From contig NZ_CP057483.1 in the NCBI RefSeq assembly GCF_013836145.1, positions 930,001 to 994,000 of the forward strand: a stretch of DNA of 64,000 nt. The letters are read 5' to 3'. The DNA comes from Citrobacter sp. RHB25-C09 (GTDB lineage: Bacteria > Pseudomonadota > Gammaproteobacteria > Enterobacterales > Enterobacteriaceae). Positions within the stretch are counted from its first letter, which is position 1, and each line of letters begins with the position of its first letter. The notes below the pieces were generated by a model. It saw nothing but the letters and a program-made list of their open reading frames with translations. It ran no database searches and was not told the DNA's origin. Position numbers and translations under genes: made by a program. Shown piece after piece: positions 17,505-26,469 of the stretch.

Positions 17505-17536
17505 ATGCCTGATAAGCGAAGCGCCATCGGGCAAAA
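17505..17536. repeat. REP-like palindrome (hrpB-mrcB gap)
   Basis: TGCCTGATAAGCG followed by GCGCCATCGGGCA forms the imperfect palindrome of a REP unit just after the hrpB stop. Confidence 0.6.
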
Positions 17537-17616
17537 AATGAGAGATTTCTTCTTCTGTCGCTGGACGGAAGAACGGATAATCGGGCCGTTGCGCCTGAAT
17601 GTTGCGGAGAAAAAGC

Positions 17617-20148
17617 ATGGCCGGGAATGACCGCGAGCCAATAGGACGCAAAGGGAAACCCACGCGTCCGGTGAAGCAAAAGGTAAGCCGTCGTCAGCTC
17701 CGAGATGATGAGTACGACGACGAATACGATGATGACTATGAGGATGAGGAACCGATGCCGCGCAAGGGTAAGGGCAAAGGGCGTAAGCCTCGTGGCAGAC
17801 GCGGCTGGTTCTGGCTGCTGGTAAAACTGTCGATTGTTTTTGTGGTGCTGATTGCCATCTATGGCGTTTATCTGGATCAAAAAATCCGTAGCCGCATCGA
17901 CGGTAAGGTCTGGCAGTTGCCTGCAGCGGTATATGGCCGCATGGTCAACCTTGAACCCGAAATGCCGGTCAGCAAAAATGAAATGGTGAAGCTGCTGGAA
18001 GCAACGCAGTATCGCCAGGTCAGTAAAATGACGCGTCCTGGCGAATTCACCGTTCAGGCAAACAGCATTGAGATGATCCGTCGTCCGTTTGACTTCCCTG
18101 ACAGTAAAGAGGGGCAGGTACGGGCGCGTCTGACGTTTGATGATGGTCGTCTGGACACCATCGTCAATATGGATAACAACCGTCAGTTCGGTTTCTTTCG
18201 TCTCGATCCACGTCTGATTACGATGCTCTCTTCGCCAAACGGCGAGCAGCGCCTGTTTGTGCCGCGCAGCGGTTTCCCCGATCTGCTGATTGATACGCTG
18301 TTGGCAACCGAAGACCGTCATTTTTATGAGCATGATGGGGTCAGCCTGTACTCGATTGGCCGTGCGGTGCTGGCAAACCTGACCGCCGGGCGGACAGTGC
18401 AGGGGGCGAGTACGCTCACCCAACAACTGGTGAAAAACCTGTTCCTCTCCAGCGAGCGTTCGTACTGGCGTAAAGCCAACGAAGCCTATATGGCGCTGCT
18501 GATGGATGCCCGCTACAGCAAGGACAGAATTCTTGAGCTGTATATGAACGAGGTTTACCTCGGTCAGAGTGGTGATAACGAAATTCGCGGTTTCCCACTG
18601 GCGAGCCTGTACTACTTTGGCCGTCCGGTTGAAGAACTGAGCCTTGATCAGCAGGCACTGCTGGTCGGGATGGTGAAAGGGGCATCGATTTATAATCCGT
18701 GGCGTAATCCGAAGCTGGCGCTGGAACGTCGTAACCTGGTGCTGCGTCTGTTGCAACAGCAGCAGATCATCGACAAAGAGCTGTACGACATGCTGAGTGC
18801 GCGTCCGCTGGGGGTACAGCCACGCGGCGGAGTGATCTCACCACAGCCTGCGTTTATGCAGATGGTGCGCCAGGAGCTTCAGGCCAAACTTGGCGATAAA
18901 GTTAAAGATCTCTCCGGCGTGAAGATCTTCACGACGTTCGATTCCGTCGCGCAGGACGCCGCAGAAAAAGCCGCGGTGGAAGGCATTCCGGAACTGAAAA
19001 AACAGCGCAAGCTGAGCGACCTGGAAACCGCGATGGTGGTGGTTGACCGTTTCAGTGGCGAAGTGCGGGCGATGGTCGGTGGTGCGGAACCGCAGTATGC
19101 CGGCTATAACCGTGCTATGCAGGCGCGACGTTCGATTGGCTCTCTGGCAAAACCAGCAACTTATCTGACTGCGTTGAGCCAGCCGAAATTGTATCGCCTC
19201 AATACCTGGATTGCCGATGCGCCAATTGCCCTGCGTCAGCCAAATGGCCAGGTATGGTCGCCGCAAAACGACGACCGCCGCTATAGCGAGAGCGGAAAAG
19301 TTATGCTGGTCGATGCCCTGACGCGTTCTATGAACGTGCCAACGGTGAATCTGGGGATGGCACTGGGTCTGCCTGCCGTCACGGAAACCTGGATGAAGCT
19401 GGGCGTGCCGAAAGATCAGCTGCATCCGGTTCCCGCGATGCTGCTGGGGGCGCTGAACCTGACGCCAATCGAAGTGGCGCAGGCGTTCCAGACTATCGCC
19501 AGCGGCGGTAACCGGGCCCCCCTGTCGGCGCTACGTTCTGTGATTGCAGAAGACGGCACTGTGCTGTACCAGAGCTTCCCGCAGGCGGAGCGTGCGGTAC
19601 CGGCGCAGGCCGCTTATATGACGCTGTGGACGATGCAGCAGGTTGTGCAACGCGGTACCGGTCGTCAGCTTGGCGCCAAATACCCAGGCCTGCATCTGGC
19701 GGGTAAAACCGGGACCACCAACAACAACGTTGATACCTGGTTTGCCGGGATTGACGGCAGTCAGGTGACGATTACCTGGGTGGGACGCGATAACAACCAG
19801 CCGACGAAGTTGTACGGTGCGAGCGGGGCAATGTCGATTTACCAGCGCTATCTGGCAAACCAGACGCCAACGCCGTTAACGTTGACGCCACCGGAAGATA
19901 TTGCAGATCTGGGCGTTGATTATGACGGTAACTGGGTCTGCAGTGGCGGTACGCGTTCGCTCCCTGTCTGGACCAGCGATCCGCAAGCGTTGTGTCAGCA
20001 GGGTGAGATGATGCAACAGCAGCAACCGTCGGGTAACCCGTTCGATCAGTCGTCTCAACCACAGCAGCAGACACCGCCGCCGAAGGAAGAGAAGAAGGAC
20101 AGTGACGGCGTCGCAGGCTGGATAAAAGACATGTTCGGCAGCAATTAA
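17617..20148 (+). CDS. mrcB: Bifunctional penicillin-binding protein 1B MrcB
   Basis: PBP1b polymerises lipid II glycan chains and cross-links peptides in the periplasm. Visible parts are an acidic/basic cytoplasmic tail (DDEYDDEYDDD, then PRKGKGKGRK) and one membrane segment (about residues 60-82). Next come the UB2H region that binds LpoB and the GT51 glycosyltransferase (catalytic Glu in ATEDRHFYEHDG, and GASTLTQQLVKNL). The transpeptidase has SLAK (active Ser), SMN and KTGTT motifs. The C terminus is Gln/Pro-rich. The start is the ATG at 17617, preceded by GGAG and giving 843 residues (E. coli 844). A terminator follows directly. Confidence 0.97.
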   Translation: MAGNDREPIGRKGKPTRPVKQKVSRRQLRDDEYDDEYDDDYEDEEPMPRKGKGKGRKPRGRRGWFWLLVKLSIVFVVLIAIYGVYLDQKIRSRIDGKVWQLPAAVYGRMVNLEPEMPVSKNEMVKLLEATQYRQVSKMTRPGEFTVQANSIEMIRRPFDFPDSKEGQVRARLTFDDGRLDTIVNMDNNRQFGFFRLDPRLITMLSSPNGEQRLFVPRSGFPDLLIDTLLATEDRHFYEHDGVSLYSIGRAVLANLTAGRTVQGASTLTQQLVKNLFLSSERSYWRKANEAYMALLMDARYSKDRILELYMNEVYLGQSGDNEIRGFPLASLYYFGRPVEELSLDQQALLVGMVKGASIYNPWRNPKLALERRNLVLRLLQQQQIIDKELYDMLSARPLGVQPRGGVISPQPAFMQMVRQELQAKLGDKVKDLSGVKIFTTFDSVAQDAAEKAAVEGIPELKKQRKLSDLETAMVVVDRFSGEVRAMVGGAEPQYAGYNRAMQARRSIGSLAKPATYLTALSQPKLYRLNTWIADAPIALRQPNGQVWSPQNDDRRYSESGKVMLVDALTRSMNVPTVNLGMALGLPAVTETWMKLGVPKDQLHPVPAMLLGALNLTPIEVAQAFQTIASGGNRAPLSALRSVIAEDGTVLYQSFPQAERAVPAQAAYMTLWTMQQVVQRGTGRQLGAKYPGLHLAGKTGTTNNNVDTWFAGIDGSQVTITWVGRDNNQPTKLYGASGAMSIYQRYLANQTPTPLTLTPPEDIADLGVDYDGNWVCSGGTRSLPVWTSDPQALCQQGEMMQQQQPSGNPFDQSSQPQQQTPPPKEEKKDSDGVAGWIKDMFGSN

Positions 20149-20160
20149 CCGTTTATGTAA

Positions 20161-20188
20161 TAAAAAAACCGCTTCGGCGGTTTTTTTA
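20161..20188 (+). terminator. mrcB terminator
   Basis: AAAAAACCGC, a TTCG tetraloop, then GCGGTTTTTTT, 13 bases after the mrcB stop: a textbook intrinsic terminator. Confidence 0.9.
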
Positions 20189-20272
20189 TGCCTGATGACG
20201 CTGCGCTTATCAGGCCTACGGGCGCGGTATGATTCGTAGGCCGGATAAGGCGTGAGCCGCCATCCGGCATCC
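20189..20272. repeat. BIME (pair of REP units) between mrcB and fhuA
   Basis: Two oppositely oriented REP units, TGCCTGATG...CAGGCCTAC and GTAGGCCGGATAAGGCG...CCATCCGGCA, occupy this part of the 303-base mrcB-fhuA gap. The rest of the gap holds the mrcB terminator and the fhuA promoter region; I see no gene. Confidence 0.8.
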
Positions 20273-20400
20273 TCAAAGTAACATTTCAGTGTGTTTTTTA
20301 ACCCTTTATTTTCATCTGCATATTTCTTAACCCCTTAGTTTTTGTAGGGCTGCGAACTGCTTGCTATCTCGCCAACGTTTCGAATATTATGCTGCGGCAT

Positions 20401-20419
20401 AATAATAATTCTCGTTTAC
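20401..20419 (+). promoter_or_regulatory. Probable Fur box upstream of fhuA
   Basis: This stretch matches the 19-base Fur consensus at 12 of 19 positions, counted by eye. It ends 32 bases before the fhuA start. E. coli fhuA is repressed by Fe-Fur, so iron control of this operon is expected. Confidence 0.55.
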
Positions 20420-20451
20420 GTTATCATTCACTTTACATCAGAGATATACCC

Positions 20452-22641
20452 ATGGCGCGTTTTAAAACTGCACAGCACCAGCACTCACTGCGTAAAATCG
20501 CAGTCGTAGTCGCGACCGCGGTTAGCGGCATGTCTGCGTATGCGCAGGCAGCGGTTGAACCGAAACAAGACACCATTACCGTCACTGCCGCACCTGTTTC
20601 GCAGGAGAGCGCATGGGGCCCGGCGGCAACCATTGCGGCCAAACATTCTGCGACCACCACTAAAACAGACACCCCAATAGAAAAAACACCACAGTCTGTT
20701 TCGGTAGTGACGAATGAAGAAATGCAGATGCATCAATTCCAGTCTGTCAAAGAAGCGCTGGGTTATACCCCTGGCGTAACGGTCAACAGCCGTGGTGCAT
20801 CGAATACCTACGACTTCGTGATTATCCGTGGTTTTTCTTCTGTCGGTCTGAGCCAGAACAACTATCTGGATGGCCTGAAGCTGCAGGGTAACTTTTATAA
20901 CGACGCAGTCATCGACCCGTACATGCTTGAGCGTGTTGAACTGATGCGTGGTCCTACTTCTGTTCTTTATGGAAAGAGCAACCCGGGCGGCATTATCTCC
21001 ATGGTCAGCAAGCGTCCGACCACGGAACCTCTGAAAGAAATCCAGTTTAAAATGGGGACGGATAATCTGTTCCAGACGGGGTTCGATTTCAGTGATTCCC
21101 TGGATGACAATGGCGAGTTTTCTTACCGTCTGACGGGGCTGGCGCGTTCTACGAACGAGCAGCAAATCGGTTCTGAATCTCAGCGTTATGCCGTTGCGCC
21201 GTCTTTCTCCTGGCGCCCGGATGACAAAACGAACTTTACGTTCTTGTCCTATTTCCAGAATGAGCCGGAAACGGGCTATTACGGTTGGTTACCGAAAGAA
21301 GGCACTGTAGAACCGCTTCCGAACGGTAAACGCCTGCCGACCGATTTTAATGAAGGTGCTTCCAACAATACCTATTCCCGTAACCAGAAAATGGTGGGAT
21401 ATAGCTTTGAGCACGGTTTCAACGATACGTTTACTGTGCGTCAGAATCTGCGTTTTGCCGAGATGAAAACCTCGCAGAAAAGCGTCTACGGAACAGGTAT
21501 TGCGGCGGATGGATTTACGCTCAACCGTGGAACGGTGGTTGACGACGAACGTCTGCAAAACTTCAGCGTTGATACGCAACTGGAAAGCGCATTTTCAACA
21601 GGTCAGGTTGATCACACCCTGTTAACCGGTGTCGATTTTATGCGTATGCGTAACGATATTAACGCGACCTTTGGTAGCGCACCGTCGATTGACTTAACTC
21701 GTCATTACCGTCCGGAGTATTTTGCTTTCGGTGGCGCTGAGCCCTATCAGATGAATGAAAGCAAACAGACCGGTATCTACGTTCAGGATCAGGCTGAATG
21801 GGATAAATGGGTAGTTACCCTCGGCGGCCGCTATGACTGGTCGCAACAAGCGACCACGGTACGCGAGAACTCTTATACGCCAACGGAAGGTTATATTGAG
21901 CGTAATGACCACCAGTTCACCTGGCGCGGTGGCGTAAACTATCTGTTTGATAATGGCATTACGCCGTACTTCAGTTACAGCCAATCCTTTGAACCGAGTT
22001 CATTTGATCTGTGGAGCAATCCGCGTGTTTCTTATAAACCGTCAAAAGGTGAGCAGTACGAGGCAGGTGTTAAATATGTGCCAAAAGACATGCCTGTCGT
22101 TGTTACCGGTGCGGTCTATCAGCTGACCAAGACCAACAACCTGACGGCGGATCCTAACAATCCAATAGCACAGGTGCCTGCGGGTGAAATTCGTGCGCGT
22201 GGCGTTGAGCTGGAAGCCAAAGCTGCGCTGACTCCGAATATCAACATGACGGCCTCTTATACCTATACCGATGCCGAGTACACGAAAGACACGAACCTTA
22301 AAGGTAATACCCCAGAACAGGTGCCTGAGCACATGGCGTCTCTGTGGGGTGACTACACCTTTAATGAAGGTCCGCTGTCTGGTCTGACATTAGGCACAGG
22401 TGGTCGCTTCATCGGGTCCAGCTACGGCGATCCCGCGAATAGCTTCAAAGTTGGCAGCGCGGCGGTGATGGATGCTGTTGTAAAATACGATCTGGCCCGT
22501 TTTGGATTGGCTGGGTCTAGCCTTGCCGTTAACGTGAACAACTTACTTGATCGTGAGTACGTGGCGAGTTGCTTCCAGACTTATGGCTGCTTCTGGGGCG
22601 CGGAACGTCAGGTCGTCGCAACGGCAACCTTCCGTTTCTAA
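20452..22641 (+). CDS. fhuA: Ferrichrome outer-membrane receptor FhuA
   Basis: FhuA is the TonB-dependent receptor for ferrichrome-type hydroxamate siderophores, and in E. coli the receptor for phages T1, T5 and phi80 and for colicin M. The 729-residue precursor has a signal peptide ending AYAQA, a TonB box (DTITVTA) at the mature N terminus and a plug domain (TPQSVSVV, RGFSSVG, LMRGPTSVLYGKSNPGG). A beta barrel follows, ending in ATATFRF with terminal Phe. The Cys pair near the end (SCFQTYGCF) is conserved. An upstream in-frame ATG at 20389 would add 21 residues and destroy the signal peptide, so ATG 20452 is chosen. It is first of fhuACDB. Confidence 0.97.
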   Translation: MARFKTAQHQHSLRKIAVVVATAVSGMSAYAQAAVEPKQDTITVTAAPVSQESAWGPAATIAAKHSATTTKTDTPIEKTPQSVSVVTNEEMQMHQFQSVKEALGYTPGVTVNSRGASNTYDFVIIRGFSSVGLSQNNYLDGLKLQGNFYNDAVIDPYMLERVELMRGPTSVLYGKSNPGGIISMVSKRPTTEPLKEIQFKMGTDNLFQTGFDFSDSLDDNGEFSYRLTGLARSTNEQQIGSESQRYAVAPSFSWRPDDKTNFTFLSYFQNEPETGYYGWLPKEGTVEPLPNGKRLPTDFNEGASNNTYSRNQKMVGYSFEHGFNDTFTVRQNLRFAEMKTSQKSVYGTGIAADGFTLNRGTVVDDERLQNFSVDTQLESAFSTGQVDHTLLTGVDFMRMRNDINATFGSAPSIDLTRHYRPEYFAFGGAEPYQMNESKQTGIYVQDQAEWDKWVVTLGGRYDWSQQATTVRENSYTPTEGYIERNDHQFTWRGGVNYLFDNGITPYFSYSQSFEPSSFDLWSNPRVSYKPSKGEQYEAGVKYVPKDMPVVVTGAVYQLTKTNNLTADPNNPIAQVPAGEIRARGVELEAKAALTPNINMTASYTYTDAEYTKDTNLKGNTPEQVPEHMASLWGDYTFNEGPLSGLTLGTGGRFIGSSYGDPANSFKVGSAAVMDAVVKYDLARFGLAGSSLAVNVNNLLDREYVASCFQTYGCFWGAERQVVATATFRF

Positions 22642-22651
22642 TTTACCTTTT

Positions 22652-22679
22652 GGGCACGCGAATTTGCGTGCCCGTTTTA
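22652..22679 (+). terminator. Hairpin with short T-run between fhuA and fhuC
   Basis: GGGCACGC and GCGTGCCC form a perfect 8-bp stem over a 6-base loop, followed by GTTTT. It lies between receptor and transporter genes and probably gives partial termination, so that fhuA is made in excess of fhuCDB. Confidence 0.65.
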
Positions 22680-22692
22680 CAAGTTGGCTGCT

Positions 22693-23490
22693 ATGCAGGA
22701 ACAGACGAAGCATTCCGATACCACATTTGCACTGCGTAACGTCGCCTTTCATGTGCCAGGGCGCACGCTGCTACACCCGCTCTCATTGACCTTTCCCGCC
22801 GGGAAAGTCACAGGCCTTATCGGCCATAACGGTTCCGGAAAATCCACCTTATTGAAAATGTTGGGTCGCCATCAGCCGCCTTCGGAAGGGGATATTCTGC
22901 TTGACGGTCAGCCGCTGGACGGCTGGAACAGTAAAGCTTTTGCCCGCAAAGTGGCCTATCTGCCGCAGCAGTTGCCTCAGGCGGAAGGGATGACCGTACG
23001 CGAGCTGGTAGCGATTGGTCGCTATCCGTGGCACGGCGCGCTGGGGCGTTTTGGCGTTGCGGACCGTGAGAAGGTCGAAGAAGCGATTTCGCTGGTCGGC
23101 TTAAAGCCGCTGGCGCACCGTCTGGTAGACAGCCTTTCCGGTGGTGAACGTCAGCGCGCCTGGATCGCCATGCTGGTGGCGCAGGACACCCGCTGTCTGC
23201 TGCTCGATGAACCCACCTCGGCGCTGGATATCGCTCATCAGGTTGACGTTCTCGCTCTGGTGCACCGTTTAAGCCAGCAGCGCGGGCTGACGGTGGTTGC
23301 CGTCCTGCATGATATCAACATGGCTGCCCGCTACTGCGATTACTTAGTTGCGCTGCGCGGTGGGGAAATGATTGCTCAGGGTACGCCTGCGGAACTGATG
23401 CGTAGCGAAACCCTGGAAATGATTTACGGCATCCCTATGGGGATTCTGGCGCACCCGGCCGGTGCCGCACCCGTGAGCTTTGTTTATTAA
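22693..23490 (+). CDS. fhuC: Ferrichrome ABC transporter ATPase FhuC
   Basis: FhuC is the cytoplasmic ATPase that drives hydroxamate-siderophore import through FhuB. It has Walker A (GHNGSGKST), the Q-loop (LPQQLPQ), the ABC signature (LSGGERQR), Walker B (CLLLDEP) and the H-loop (AVLHDIN). The product from ATG 22693 is 265 residues, as in E. coli; a TTG three codons upstream is unlikely. The ribosome binding site is poor, so translation may be weak. Its stop overlaps the fhuD start by one base. Confidence 0.97.
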   Translation: MQEQTKHSDTTFALRNVAFHVPGRTLLHPLSLTFPAGKVTGLIGHNGSGKSTLLKMLGRHQPPSEGDILLDGQPLDGWNSKAFARKVAYLPQQLPQAEGMTVRELVAIGRYPWHGALGRFGVADREKVEEAISLVGLKPLAHRLVDSLSGGERQRAWIAMLVAQDTRCLLLDEPTSALDIAHQVDVLALVHRLSQQRGLTVVAVLHDINMAARYCDYLVALRGGEMIAQGTPAELMRSETLEMIYGIPMGILAHPAGAAPVSFVY

Positions 23491-24380
23491 TGATTGGCTT
23501 ACACCCCATTTCGCGTCGTCGTTTATTAACGGCGATGGCACTCTCACCGTTGCTCTGGAAGATGAACCAGGCGCGCGCGGCATCCATCGACTTGCAGCGC
23601 ATTGTGGCGCTGGAATGGCTGCCTGTAGAACTCCTTCTGGCGCTGGGCATTACTCCTTACGGCGTGGCGGATGTTCCCAACTACAACCTTTGGGTCAGTG
23701 AGCCGCGTTTGCCGGACTCAGTGATTGATGTTGGGCTGCGCACAGAACCTAATCTTGAACTGCTGACTGAAATGAAACCTTCGTTTATGGTCTGGTCAGC
23801 CGGCTATGGCCCTTCTCCGGAGAAGCTGGCGCGTATCGCCCCCGGCCGTGGATTTAACTTCAGTGATGGCAAAAAACCGCTGGCCGTGGCGCGTCAGTCG
23901 CTGGTTGAACTGGCGCAACTGCTGAATCTGGGACCGACGGCTGAGCAACATCTGGCGGAATACGATCGTTTTATCGACAGCAAGAAACCGCGTTTTGTGC
24001 AGCGTGGGGATCGCCCCGTATTGCTGGTGACGCAGCTTGATCCGCGCCATATGCTGGTTTTTGGCGCGAACAGTTTGTTCCAGGATGTTTTGGATGAGTA
24101 CGGCATCCGCAACGGCTGGCAGGGGGAAACCAACTTCTGGGGAAGCTCAGTGGTAGGGATCGACCGGCTGGCAGCCTACAAAGATGCCGACGTACTCTGC
24201 TTTGATCACGGTAATAACAAAGATATGGATGCGCTTATGGCGACGCCGCTGTGGCAGGCGATGCCATTCGTACGTGCAGGCCGCTTTCAGCGCGTTCCTG
24301 CCGTCTGGTTCTATGGCGCGACGCTGTCGAGTATGCGCTTTGTCCGCATCCTGGATAACGCACTGGGAGGCAAGGCGTGA
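23490..24380 (+). CDS. fhuD: Ferrichrome periplasmic binding protein FhuD
   Basis: FhuD binds ferric hydroxamates in the periplasm and hands them to FhuB. The 296-residue protein carries a twin-arginine-like signal (SRRRLLTAMALSPL) with a short hydrophobic core. The helical-backbone binding-protein fold follows: LQRIVALEWLPVELLLALGI at the start, and conserved Arg and Trp positions (DVGLRTEPN; NFWGSSVVGIDRL). TAATG overlaps with fhuC and GTGA with fhuB, indicating coupled translation. Confidence 0.96.
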   Translation: MIGLHPISRRRLLTAMALSPLLWKMNQARAASIDLQRIVALEWLPVELLLALGITPYGVADVPNYNLWVSEPRLPDSVIDVGLRTEPNLELLTEMKPSFMVWSAGYGPSPEKLARIAPGRGFNFSDGKKPLAVARQSLVELAQLLNLGPTAEQHLAEYDRFIDSKKPRFVQRGDRPVLLVTQLDPRHMLVFGANSLFQDVLDEYGIRNGWQGETNFWGSSVVGIDRLAAYKDADVLCFDHGNNKDMDALMATPLWQAMPFVRAGRFQRVPAVWFYGATLSSMRFVRILDNALGGKA

Positions 24381-26359
24381 GTAAACGTGTCGCCCTGTTC
24401 CCGTCCTTATTGCTGACGCTGCTGTTTATTGTCGCCGTCGGTCTTAGTTGGATGAATCTCTCCGTCGCGCTGCCGCAAAGTCAGTGGCAGCAGGCCTGGT
24501 GGTCACCCGGGCTTGATAATATTGAGCAGATGATTTTCCACTACAGTCTGCTGCCGCGTCTGGTGATTTCGTTGCTGGTTGGGGCTGGGCTCGGGCTGGT
24601 GGGGGTACTGTTTCAGCAGGTGCTGCGTAACCCTCTGGCGGAACCAACAACGCTCGGCGTGGCTACCGGTGCGCAATTGGGCATGACGGTCACCACGCTG
24701 TGGGCGATACCGGGCGTGCTGGCGTCGCAGTTTGCCGCCCTTGCCGGCGCGTGCATTGTCGGTGCGCTGGTGTTTGGCGTTGCCTGGGGAAAACGGCTCT
24801 CACCGGTCACCCTGATCCTCGCAGGTCTGGTCGTCAGCTTGTACTGTGGGGCTATCAACCAACTGATGGTGATCTTCCATCACGATCAGCTACAAAGTAT
24901 GTTCCTCTGGAGTACCGGTACGCTGACGCAAACCGACTGGAGCGTTGTGCAGCGCCTGTGGCCACAGCTGCTGGGCGGTGTCGTGCTCACTTTACTGTTG
25001 TTGCGCCCACTGACGCTGATGGGGCTGGATGATGGCGTCGCGCGTAACCTCGGACTGGCGCTGTCGCTGGCTCGTCTGGCGGCACTGTCTCTGGCGATTG
25101 TGCTCAGTGCTCTGTTGGTTAACGCCGTGGGGATTATCGGTTTTATCGGGCTGTTTGCGCCGCTGTTAGCAAAAATGCTCGGTGCGCGCCGTCTGTTGCC
25201 CCGTCTGATACTGGCCCCACTGATTGGTGCGTTAATCCTCTGGCTTTCCGATCAGATCATCCTCTGGCTGACGCGCGTCTGGATGGAAGTCTCTACCGGA
25301 TCGGTGACGGCGCTGATTGGTGCGCCGCTGCTGCTATGGTTACTGCCGCGTCTGCGCAGTATGAGCGCGCCCGATATGAACGTTAATGACCGTATTGCTG
25401 CCGAGCGGCAGCATGTACTGCGCTATGCCCTGATGGGCGGCGCAATACTGCTGCTTGGCGTGTTTGTGGCGCTTTCTCTGGGGCGTAATGCGGAAGGCTG
25501 GAGTTGGGCGAGCGGGGTCCTACTCGACGATCTGTTGCCGTGGCGCTGGCCGCGCATTCTGGCGGCACTCATTGCCGGGGTGATGCTGGCGGTGGCGGGC
25601 TGTATTATTCAACGACTGACCGGAAACCCAATGGCAAGCCCCGAAGTGTTGGGGATAAGTTCCGGCGCGGCGTTTGGTGTGGTGTTAATGCTGTTTCTGG
25701 TGCCGGGGAACGCTTTTGGCTGGCTGCTTCCTGCCGGGAGTCTCGGCGCTGCCGTCACGCTGTTGATCATTATGATCGCCGCCGGGCGCGGAGGATTTTC
25801 TCCGCAGCGTATGCTGCTGGCGGGGATGGCGCTCAGTACGGCGTTTACCATGCTATTGATGATGCTCCAGGCGAGCGGCGATCCGCGCATGGCGAGCGTG
25901 CTGACCTGGATCTCCGGTTCGACCTATAACGCGACGGGCGAACAGGCACTGCGTACCGGGGTTGTGATGCTTATTCTGCTGGCGATCACACCATTGTGTC
26001 GTCGCTGGTTGACCATTTTGCCTCTCGGTGGCGATACCGCCCGCTCAGTGGGTATGGCGCTGACGCCGTCGCGGATTAGCCTGCTGCTGTTAGCGGCTGC
26101 GCTGACGGCAGCGGCAACAATGACCATCGGGCCATTGAGCTTTGTCGGTTTGATGGCGCCACATATTGCGCGGATGTTAGGTTTTCGCCGTACGATGCCG
26201 CACATGGTTATGTCGGCGTTGGCAGGGGGATTGATGCTGGTCTTTGCCGACTGGTGCGGGAGGATGGTGCTGTTCCCGTATCAGGTCCCGGCCGGGATTC
26301 TGTCTACGTTTATCGGCGCACCGTACTTTATTTATCTGTTACGCAAGCAGAGTCGTTGA
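24377..26359 (+). CDS. fhuB: Ferrichrome ABC transporter permease FhuB
   Basis: FhuB is the inner-membrane permease for ferric hydroxamates. It is a fused double permease of the FecCD family in one 660-residue chain. Each half has the same plan, seen in the repeated motifs VLFQQVLRNPLAEPTTLGV and CIIQRLTGNPMASPEVLGI, and GFIGLFAPLLAKMLGARRL and SFVGLMAPHIARMLGFRR. The latter are the ATPase-contact loops. About twenty membrane segments are expected. GTG 24377 is the start, overlapping the fhuD stop by four bases. A BIME follows. Confidence 0.96.
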   Translation: MSKRVALFPSLLLTLLFIVAVGLSWMNLSVALPQSQWQQAWWSPGLDNIEQMIFHYSLLPRLVISLLVGAGLGLVGVLFQQVLRNPLAEPTTLGVATGAQLGMTVTTLWAIPGVLASQFAALAGACIVGALVFGVAWGKRLSPVTLILAGLVVSLYCGAINQLMVIFHHDQLQSMFLWSTGTLTQTDWSVVQRLWPQLLGGVVLTLLLLRPLTLMGLDDGVARNLGLALSLARLAALSLAIVLSALLVNAVGIIGFIGLFAPLLAKMLGARRLLPRLILAPLIGALILWLSDQIILWLTRVWMEVSTGSVTALIGAPLLLWLLPRLRSMSAPDMNVNDRIAAERQHVLRYALMGGAILLLGVFVALSLGRNAEGWSWASGVLLDDLLPWRWPRILAALIAGVMLAVAGCIIQRLTGNPMASPEVLGISSGAAFGVVLMLFLVPGNAFGWLLPAGSLGAAVTLLIIMIAAGRGGFSPQRMLLAGMALSTAFTMLLMMLQASGDPRMASVLTWISGSTYNATGEQALRTGVVMLILLAITPLCRRWLTILPLGGDTARSVGMALTPSRISLLLLAAALTAAATMTIGPLSFVGLMAPHIARMLGFRRTMPHMVMSALAGGLMLVFADWCGRMVLFPYQVPAGILSTFIGAPYFIYLLRKQSR

Positions 26360-26373
26360 TTTGGATGTTTTCG

Positions 26374-26455
26374 TGTAGGCCGGATAAGACGCTTGGCGTC
26401 GCCATTCGGCAATAAAAAAGCCGGGTGGCGGCTTCGCCTTACCCGGCCTACGGTT
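26374..26455. repeat. BIME between fhuB and hemL
   Basis: Two REP units in opposite orientation (GTAGGCCGGATAAGACG and TTACCCGGCCTAC) lie between the converging genes fhuB and hemL. Confidence 0.8.
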
Positions 26456-26469
26456 TACAACGTACTCTG

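Noticed and set aside
17488..18756. A 422-codon open frame on the minus strand opposite mrcB
   Set aside because: It lies antisense to an intact, well-conserved gene; the translation is His/Gln/Arg-rich without domains, typical of a shadow frame in G+C-rich coding DNA.
20189..20272. CRISPR-like repeated palindromes
   Set aside because: The palindromes are scattered single REP/BIME units between genes, not regularly spaced direct repeats with spacers, and no cas gene is present.
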